DNA of 64,000 nt from positions 248,001 through 312,000 of the forward strand of contig NZ_JAIPUL010000002.1 in the NCBI RefSeq assembly GCF_020180945.1, given 5' to 3'. A program made the position numbers and the translations under genes. This DNA is from Lacticaseibacillus kribbianus. GTDB lineage: Bacteria > Bacillota > Bacilli > Lactobacillales > Lactobacillaceae. The notes under the pieces were generated by a model. It was not told the origin of the DNA and searched no databases. It was given only the letters and a program-made list of their open reading frames with translations. Below are positions 58,654 to 64,000 of this stretch, in pieces (the stretch's first letter is position 1; each line of letters begins with the position of its first letter).

Positions 58654-59216
58654 TGTGATCTCCTCTGTCTGTGCCGCGTCTTGTCGAAGCGCAGGCGGCG
58701 CAGTGTGTCGATGTGTTCGAATAAAAAGTTGGCGGCGATGCCGACGGCGATGCCGGCCAGGATGCCCATGACCGACAGAATCGGCAGGTAGAGCATGACG
58801 GTCCAGCTCTGGGCGATCCAGCTGGCGACGACCAGCTGCCCGACGTTGTGCAGGATGCCGCCCGCGGCGCTGATGCCGATCATCGAGACGCGCTTGTCGC
58901 CCAGCAGGCTGATGGCAAGCATCCCCACCCAGGAGAGCAGGGCGCCGGCCCCGCTGTACATGAAGGTCGACAGCGTCCCGCCGAGCAGCGTGGTCAACAG
59001 CAGGCGCAGGATCAAAAGCAGGAAGCTGTCGGAGACGGACATGGTGAACAACGAGACGATGGTGATCAGGTTCGCCAGCCCGAGCTTGGCGCCGGGGGCG
59101 AAGGCGAAGGGGAACGGGATCATGCGCTCCAGCAGGCCGATGACGACGCCCTGGGCGCACAGCAGCGCGATGAAGATCATCTGCCGCGTGCGGTCGGGCC
59201 GGTAGACTTTGGTCAT
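58650..59216 (-). CDS. eetB: EetB-like membrane protein (Gx transporter / heptaprenyl synthase component I family)
   Basis: A 188-aa protein with five or six helices, of the ECF-substrate-component-like Gx family: IPFPFAFAPGAKLGLANLITI, FMYSGAGALLSWVGM, and ISAAGGILHNVGQLVVA. In the Listeria-type EET locus EetB acts with EetA, probably in supplying flavin or assembling the lipoprotein outside. Stops and starts overlap with both neighbours (ATGA on each side), giving a tightly coupled eetA-eetB-dmkB block. Confidence 0.9.
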   Translation of the reverse strand: MTKVYRPDRTRQMIFIALLCAQGVVIGLLERMIPFPFAFAPGAKLGLANLITIVSLFTMSVSDSFLLLILRLLLTTLLGGTLSTFMYSGAGALLSWVGMLAISLLGDKRVSMIGISAAGGILHNVGQLVVASWIAQSWTVMLYLPILSVMGILAGIAVGIAANFLFEHIDTLRRLRFDKTRHRQRRSQ

Positions 59217-59638
59217 TGGGTCACCATGCCTCCCGTCTGCTCACCGGTGTTGGACTTGATCTCGATCAACAGCTTGTGCGGCAGGCACACAATGGTCTCG
59301 CCGGGCTTGGCGATTGCGCCCTTGCGCACACAGACCTGATCGGAGCAGTTCGCCTCGGTGATCGCGATCTTGGCGCCGGTGGTCACGATCTCGTTGTAGT
59401 GGGTGCCGTCCGTGTACCGGAACTTGCTGGTGCCGGTGTGCCCGGTCAGCCTGATGCGGTACACCTCCTGGCCGTCGTGCGAGACCACGGCCGTCAGCAC
59501 CCGCGCCGAATCACCGCGCTGCGCAGACAGGCTCGCCTCGTGCCGCGCGAACAGCACGTAAGGCAGAAAGGAGAGGAGCATCAGCGCCACGACGATGATC
59601 ACATCGAACGGCTTGATCATATGCAGATACTTGCGCAA
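59213..59638 (-). CDS. eetA: EetA-like NusG domain II protein
   Basis: A 141-aa protein: one N-terminal helix (DVIIVVALMLLSFLPYVLF) and an extracellular NusG_II domain with the family cysteines (EANCSDQVCVRKG and IVCLPHKLLIEI). It is the partner of EetB. I chose the TTG at 59638 because GGGGGGAAAA stands just upstream and the N-terminus LRKYLHMIKPFD fits the family; an ATG at 59620 is the alternative. A terminator separates it from ndh2. Confidence 0.88.
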   Translation of the reverse strand: MRKYLHMIKPFDVIIVVALMLLSFLPYVLFARHEASLSAQRGDSARVLTAVVSHDGQEVYRIRLTGHTGTSKFRYTDGTHYNEIVTTGAKIAITEANCSDQVCVRKGAIAKPGETIVCLPHKLLIEIKSNTGEQTGGMVTQ

Positions 59639-59686
59639 CGCTTTTCCCCCCAATCGGTGTCTGGCCTGGCGGGTCGGCCGCCAAAC

Positions 59687-59720
59687 AAAAAGGTTCTGGG
59701 GCCAGTTTACCCCAGAACCC
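59687..59720 (-). terminator. Terminator between ndh2 and eetA
   Basis: On the minus strand GGTTCTGGGG and CCCCAGAACC pair around 8 bases and are followed by TTTTTGTTT, 17 bases after the ndh2 stop and before eetA. Expression of eetA-eetB-dmkB would depend on read-through or a nearby promoter. Confidence 0.9.
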
Positions 59721-59737
59721 AAAGTCGGACAACGACG

Positions 59738-61636
59738 CTATTTGACCACGTCGGTGCCGTACAACGCTTTTGGTGTCTTGTACCACCACTTGCCGAAGGT
59801 CTTTTGCAGGTAAGGCACGACCCACTTGTCGAGGCCGAACGCGCGGCCGGAGCCGTTCATCACGGCGATGGACATCGGAATCATCCAGATGTTGACCCAG
59901 TAGAACATCCCGCTGAGGCAGAAGATGACCGTGAACATCGCGGACATCCCGCCGGCGGCCCAGGTGAAGAGGCCGGCGAGCAGGGCCAGGCCGATCAGGA
60001 TTTCGACGATCGTCATGGTCTTTTGCATGAAGAAGGCGACGTCCTGGTTCGGAATCATGGCCTTGGTGATGTTGTACATCCACTTCGGCATCTTGTCGAA
60101 GACCATCATCGGGTCGTTGCCGTACTCGTAGGACAGGGAGAACACAGCCTTGGTGGCCGCGGTGGCGGTGTCGGCCGCGCCGCTGGCGGCGCTTGTCGCA
60201 TCAGCACCGGCGGCACTCGCGCCGCTAGTGGCGGCCGGCTGCAGCCAGTCGAACGGCAGGCGCAGCTTGTCGAGGAACCAAGAGCCCTTGCCGGACACCT
60301 TGCCGGCACAGTCGACCAGCCACATTGCGCCGAGGAAAAGGCGGGCGGGAACGGCCCACAGCACATTGCCCTGACGGGAGATGTGGCCGTGCATGATGTT
60401 CCGATCGGTGCGGGTGCGGAAGAACTCGTGCATCAGGTACTGGAAGAAGTAGTAGCCCGAGAAGTTCTGCAGGAAGTACAGCATGTTGACCAGGTGCTTC
60501 ATCAACATCGCGAAGAAGCCAGACAGGTGCAGCCAGCCCATGATGTTGGCCACGCCGTACTGGGAGCCCAGGCTGACCATGAAGCCGGAGTAGGATGCCT
60601 TGTAAGGAATCGTGGCCGGCTTGCCCTCAATCTTGGCCTCGATGTTCTTCAGCGCGGTTCCCGCACTGGCCTCGGCGCCCTGAACGATCTGGGGTTCGCC
60701 GCGGTCGGAGTGACCATCGAAGAAGGACACGTCGCCGACGACGTAGATGTCTGCGTCGTCCTTGGACGCCATGGTCTCGTCGACCACGATGCGGCCGCCG
60801 CGAGCCTGGGTCAGGCCGAACTGCGCGGCCTGGTCCGTCGCCTTGACGCCGGCGGTCCAGATCAGGGTGCTGGTCGGGTAGGTCGAGCCGTCCTTGAGGT
60901 CCACGTGGTCCTCGTGAACGCCGACGACGCCGGTGCTCTTCATCACCTTGACGCCGCGCTTGGCCAGGTAGCGCTCCGCCTTATCGGCATCCGAGCGATC
61001 CAGCATGTTCATGATGGTCGGCGCCATTTCCATTAAGGTGAAGGTGAGCTCTTCCGGGTTCAGCTTGTTCTTTTTGGCCAGCGCATCGCGCCAGTCGCGC
61101 AGCTCGCCGATGGTCTCGGTGCCGGTGAAGCCGGAGCCGACCACCACCAGGGACAACAGCGCGCGGCGCTTCTCGGGATCGTGCTCGACGGCCCCGCGGC
61201 GCACAACGTCTTCGATGTGTTCCTTGAGGGCCAGCGCCTGTTCCCAAGAGCCCAGCGTGAAGCCGTGTTCCTTGACGCCCGGGGTGCCAAAATCATTCGG
61301 TTCCGCGCCGATGCCCAGCATCACGTAGTCGTAAGGGTATGCCCCGTGCTTGGTCTTGACCTGCTTCTTCTCGCGATCGATCGTGGTCACAGTGTCCGTA
61401 ACCAGCTTCACGTTCTTCTGGCGGAAGAACAGCCGCTGCAGGTCGTACTGAATGGCCTCAGGGTCGACGCGGTCGGCGGCGACTTCGTGGAGCTCAGTCA
61501 TATAGGTAAAGTACGAGTGCTTGTCGATCAGGGTGATGGAGACATCCTTATTGCGTTTGAAATGTTTGGCTAACCGTTTCGTTGCGTAGACGCCCGCGAA
61601 ACCGGCGCCGACGATAACGATGTTTTTTTGCGCCAT
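59738..61636 (-). CDS. ndh2: EET-type NADH:quinone oxidoreductase Ndh2
   Basis: A 632-aa protein. Residues ~1-400 are a type II NADH dehydrogenase: FAD motif IVIVGAGFAGVYATKRL, NADH motif LVVVGSGFTGTETIGEL, and YVVGDVSFF near the end of the core. A C-terminal part (to 632) adds an Ala/Ser/Thr linker (~470-495) and three or four membrane helices. This extension distinguishes the EET enzyme from ordinary Ndh. It passes electrons from NADH to a membrane quinone. AAGGAG stands 7 bases before the ATG at 61636. Confidence 0.94.
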   Translation of the reverse strand: MAQKNIVIVGAGFAGVYATKRLAKHFKRNKDVSITLIDKHSYFTYMTELHEVAADRVDPEAIQYDLQRLFFRQKNVKLVTDTVTTIDREKKQVKTKHGAYPYDYVMLGIGAEPNDFGTPGVKEHGFTLGSWEQALALKEHIEDVVRRGAVEHDPEKRRALLSLVVVGSGFTGTETIGELRDWRDALAKKNKLNPEELTFTLMEMAPTIMNMLDRSDADKAERYLAKRGVKVMKSTGVVGVHEDHVDLKDGSTYPTSTLIWTAGVKATDQAAQFGLTQARGGRIVVDETMASKDDADIYVVGDVSFFDGHSDRGEPQIVQGAEASAGTALKNIEAKIEGKPATIPYKASYSGFMVSLGSQYGVANIMGWLHLSGFFAMLMKHLVNMLYFLQNFSGYYFFQYLMHEFFRTRTDRNIMHGHISRQGNVLWAVPARLFLGAMWLVDCAGKVSGKGSWFLDKLRLPFDWLQPAATSGASAAGADATSAASGAADTATAATKAVFSLSYEYGNDPMMVFDKMPKWMYNITKAMIPNQDVAFFMQKTMTIVEILIGLALLAGLFTWAAGGMSAMFTVIFCLSGMFYWVNIWMIPMSIAVMNGSGRAFGLDKWVVPYLQKTFGKWWYKTPKALYGTDVVK

Positions 61637-61689
61637 GGTAACACTCCTTAGTGTGAATAATGCCAGTAGGCTGGCTGATTGCAACACCG

Positions 61690-61719
61690 ATTATACCGTT
61701 AGAGCACAGCACTTGTCCA
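61690..61719 (-). promoter_or_regulatory. ndh2 promoter
   Basis: On the minus strand TGGACA (61719-61714), an 18-base spacer and TATAAT (61695-61690), about 55 bases before the start codon. Confidence 0.8.
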
Positions 61720-61843
61720 TCTCTTCACGAATTCTCTGGGCGATTTCTTGAATCCGCACGCAATGCCGCCGCGCCGGGCCTGGGGTCGAAACAGTAAGCG
61801 CCGCCAAAAAAATGAGAAAGCGCTGATAAAGGCCCGGTTCTTG

Positions 61844-61897
61844 TTGATTTTTGCACAAGTTCTGATTACACTTGTTTTGTGTGAAATGTAACACAAA
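61844..61897 (+). promoter_or_regulatory. pplA promoter with 22-bp palindrome
   Basis: TTGATT (61844-61849), 17 bases, TACACT (61867-61872). Immediately downstream TTTGTGT (61876-61882) and ACACAAA (61891-61897) form 7-bp perfect arms 8 bases apart. The palindrome covers the probable transcription start, so a dimeric repressor of Rex- or Crp/Fnr-like specificity could control pplA. The regulator is not identified. Confidence 0.7.
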
Positions 61898-61932
61898 GTT
61901 TTCCAAATAGATAGCTAAAGGGGTTTTTGGAT

Positions 61933-62871
61933 ATGAAACTGGCAAAGGCTTTAACCAGCGTCTCTCTGGTCGCAGTGGCGGCTTTGACGCTTGCGGCGTG
62001 CGGCAACGCCAACGATTCGAAGGATTCTAGCAGCAGCAAGTCCTCCAGCTCCAAGGTCGAGAAGAAGTCCTCGTCCTCCGAGAAGAAGGAAGAAACGACC
62101 GAAGCTAAGCAGACCGCCGGTGGCGCCCTGAAGGACGGCACTTACAAGCTGGAAGAACTGGCTTACAGCCACGGCTACAAGGTTGAGATGTCCATGACCG
62201 TCACCGACGGCAAGGTCTCCGACACCACCTACGATTACGTCGACAAGGACGGCAAGTCCAAGCAAGACGACAAGGACTACGAGTCCAGCATGAAGGCCAA
62301 GAGCGGTACCGGCCCGAAGGAATACATCCCAGAGCTGAACGACTCCTTCAAGAAGAACGGTAGCAACGTCGGCGCCATCGACGTGGTTTCCGGCGCGACG
62401 GAATCCAGCCAGAGCTTCAAGAACTACGCCGCTCAGCTGGTTCAGGCTGCCCAGGCCGGCAACACCGACACCATCCAGATCCACAACGGCGACAAGATGA
62501 AGGACGGCACCTACACCCTGGAAGAAAAGAACTACTCCCACAACTACCGCGCCACCTTCTCCATCACCGTTGCCGGCGGTAAGATCACCGAAAGCAAGTA
62601 CGACAACATCGACAAGGACGGCAAGTCCAAGACCAAGGATGCGGCTTACGAGAAGAGCATGAAGAAGGTCAACGGCGTCGGCCCTGCTGAGTACATGAAG
62701 AAGTTGAACGAAGAGCTGGTCAAGGTTCAAAACCCGGCCGAAGTTGACGCCGTTTCCGGTGCCACGAGCTCATCCAACAGCTTCGTGCTGTACGCACAGC
62801 AGCTGATCAACGCGGCCCAGGCCGGCAACACGAACAAGATCGAAATCGACAACATCGTTTTCGCTGAATAA
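61933..62871 (+). CDS. pplA: PplA-like flavinylated lipoprotein with two FMN-binding domains
   Basis: A 312-aa lipoprotein. Lipobox LAAC, then a Ser/Lys/Glu-rich linker (to ~65) spanning the wall, then two FMN-binding domains of ~110 residues each. Each carries the flavinylation motif: DVVSGATESS and DAVSGATSSS, where the Thr receives FMN. It is the surface electron carrier of flavin-based EET. GC is lower and codon use more biased than in neighbours, as expected for a highly expressed gene. The ATG at 61933 follows AAAGGGG; a TTG six bases earlier is less likely. Confidence 0.95.
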   Translation: MKLAKALTSVSLVAVAALTLAACGNANDSKDSSSSKSSSSKVEKKSSSSEKKEETTEAKQTAGGALKDGTYKLEELAYSHGYKVEMSMTVTDGKVSDTTYDYVDKDGKSKQDDKDYESSMKAKSGTGPKEYIPELNDSFKKNGSNVGAIDVVSGATESSQSFKNYAAQLVQAAQAGNTDTIQIHNGDKMKDGTYTLEEKNYSHNYRATFSITVAGGKITESKYDNIDKDGKSKTKDAAYEKSMKKVNGVGPAEYMKKLNEELVKVQNPAEVDAVSGATSSSNSFVLYAQQLINAAQAGNTNKIEIDNIVFAE

Positions 62872-62893
62872 GTCGTGCCGGTTAGCAGTACAG

Positions 62894-62923
62894 GAGTCGA
62901 GACTCGCTCTCGGCTCTTTTTTT
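62894..62923 (+). terminator. pplA terminator
   Basis: GAGTCGAGA and TCTCGGCTC pair (one G-T) around 5 bases and are followed by seven Ts. Confidence 0.88.
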
Positions 62924-62945
62924 AATCCGCCCGAGCCGCTATACT
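62917..62945 (+). promoter_or_regulatory. Putative apbE promoter
   Basis: TATACT (62940-62945) follows the pplA terminator. The T tract and TTTAAT at 62921-62926 could serve as a poor -35. Transcripts would carry a ~210-base leader holding family-1 sequence. Confidence 0.5.
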
Positions 62946-62983
62946 GAAAGCATTGCGCGAAGGGGACTCGGCGCGCACCACGG

Positions 62984-63150
62984 GTGCAAGGGCTGGCGAT
63001 CCCGCTAAGCCCGCGCTTTTCCACCTGCTAAACGGGTTCCAAAGCGCAACGCGGGCGCGTCTAGCTACGCACCAGCGCCGGGGCACAACCCGCCCCAACG
63101 CTTGTGCTAGGCTATTCGATCCGCTAAGCCCGCGCTTTTCCACCCTCTCA
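62984..63150. repeat. Family-1 hairpin repeat, cluster H, in the apbE leader
   Basis: A right-end fragment (62984-63030) precedes one full unit with outer helix AAAGCGC/GCGCTTT and centre TACGCACCAGCGCCGGGGC/GCCCCAACGCTTGTGCTAG. It ends CCACCCTCT, directly before the AAAGGAG ribosome site of apbE. Confidence 0.85.
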
Positions 63151-63164
63151 AAGGAGATTTTTAT

Positions 63165-64000
63165 ATGAAGAAATGGCTTTTTGCGGCGGTTGCCGCACTG
63201 GCTTTGGCCGCCCCGCTTGCCGGGTGCAAGCCGGCGGGCGACGCCGACACCGCAAGCTCCAGCAGCAAGGCGGCCACCGCCGAGCTTTTGACCACCCCGT
63301 ACGAGGACACCAAGTTCCTGATGGGGACCGTGGTCACGCTGCGCATCTACGATCAGGGCAAGGAGCGCGTGCTGGACAAGGCCTTCGCCCGCATTGAGGA
63401 GCTGGCCGACGCCATCACCGTCAACCAGAAGGGCTCGCAGGTCGACGCGATCAACGCGGCGGCCGGCGAGAAGGCGGTGAAGGTGGACGCGGACGTGTTC
63501 AACCTGGTCGAATACGCCAAGAACTGGTCGGAAAAATCCGACGGTTCCTTTGACCTCGCCATCGGCCCGATCACGTCGATGTGGCACATCGGCTTCAACG
63601 ACGCGCGCAAGCCGGCGCAGTCCGAGATCGACGCCGCGCTGCCGCTCGTGCACTACCAGGACGTCGAGCTCAACGCCGCCAAGCGGACCGTTTTTTTGAA
63701 GAAAAAGGGGATGCAGATCGACCTCGGCGGCATCGCCAAGGGCTACATCACGGATCTGGCGACGCAGACCATGAAGGACAACGGCGTCACCACCGCGATC
63801 CTCGACCTCGGCGGCAACATCTACGTGCTGGGGCACAGCCCCAAGGCACCGGGCAAGGACTGGACGATCGGCATTCAGGACCCGAAGAAGACCCGCGGCA
63901 CGTCGATCGGCACGATGCCGGCCAGCAACAAGACCATCGTCACCAGCGGCATCTACGAGCGCTACCTGAAGGTCGACGGCAAGCTCTACATGCACCTGAT
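63165..64000 (+). CDS. apbE: FAD:protein FMN transferase ApbE, lipoprotein (runs off the window)
   Basis: The first 278 codons are present. Signal with lipobox LAGC (Cys21), a Ser/Ala linker, then the ApbE domain: TKFLMGTVVTLRIYD, SDGSFDLAIGPI, GMQIDLGGIAKGYITD and AILDLGGNIYVLG. It attaches FMN from FAD to Thr in the (D/S)GAT motifs of PplA outside the membrane, with Mg2+. AAAGGAG lies 7 bases before the ATG. Location next to pplA fixes its role in EET. Confidence 0.95.
   Translation, partial: MKKWLFAAVAALALAAPLAGCKPAGDADTASSSSKAATAELLTTPYEDTKFLMGTVVTLRIYDQGKERVLDKAFARIEELADAITVNQKGSQVDAINAAAGEKAVKVDADVFNLVEYAKNWSEKSDGSFDLAIGPITSMWHIGFNDARKPAQSEIDAALPLVHYQDVELNAAKRTVFLKKKGMQIDLGGIAKGYITDLATQTMKDNGVTTAILDLGGNIYVLGHSPKAPGKDWTIGIQDPKKTRGTSIGTMPASNKTIVTSGIYERYLKVDGKLYMHL

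Overview
The window looks like chromosome of a Gram-positive lactic acid bacterium (order Lactobacillales, probably a high-GC member of Lactobacillaceae). Signs are strong AGGAGG-type ribosome sites with frequent TTG/GTG starts, a tryptophan T-box, PTS subunits, DUF1002, HelD, two Fst-type toxins, the Firmicute cysS-mrnC-rlmB-yacP order, and a flavin-based extracellular electron transfer (EET) locus. Base composition is GC-rich almost throughout. The exception is an AT-richer patch at about 26.25-27.6 kb. I cannot name the species.

Layout. 1-3.3 kb (mostly minus): start of a UvrA-like ATPase, an esterase/PTS IIB pair behind a cre-like site, tRNA-Thr, and an HD hydrolase with a frameshifted end. 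3.4-10.3 kb: MarR and XRE regulators, CAAX protease, B3/B4 protein, HelD, glycosyltransferase. 11-17.9 kb: T-box and trpS, LemA/TPM pair, MATE exporter overlapping a signal peptidase, aldo-keto reductase. 18-25.5 kb: ABC exporter, the polyphosphate operon ppx-ppk-ppx, a DUF1002 protein. 25.7-33.2 kb: RibD-like reductase, the AT-rich patch, a pepV gene killed by a nonsense codon, glycosylasparaginase plus PTS IIC, gltX. 33.3-40 kb: two tandem type I toxin-antitoxin modules, recQ, then cysS-mrnC-rlmB-yacP.

40.3-56.2 kb is the most unusual gene region. Two sulfonate/taurine-type ABC transporters sit in two convergent cassettes, together with NagB-, NagA-, PfkB- and Pgi-like sugar enzymes, an aldehyde dehydrogenase, two paralogous CoA ligases and a membrane acyltransferase. 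The NagB-like protein lacks a catalytic Asp. The Pgi-like protein has lost most hydroxyl residues of its phosphate loop. The PfkB-like protein lacks its middle. The 12-mer AATTTGTTCACA occurs upstream of both cassettes. I infer a co-regulated pathway for a sulfonated, possibly amino-sugar, compound; the substrate is unknown.

57.7-64 kb is the EET locus: polyprenyl diphosphate synthase, EetB, EetA and Ndh2 on the minus strand, and PplA and ApbE divergent on the plus strand. NADH electrons would pass through Ndh2 to a quinone and then to the flavinylated surface lipoprotein PplA.

Intergenic DNA is filled with structured repeats. Family 1 is a ~120-125 bp double-helix hairpin with about 14 full copies, including a 125-bp-period tandem array. 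Stem sequences differ between copies while staying self-complementary. One copy sits inside a family-3 element, flanked by an 8-bp duplication. Families 2 (~200 bp) and 3 (~210-350 bp) have two copies each and also show compensatory changes. These repeats and the sulfonate/sugar region are my best candidates for something undescribed.
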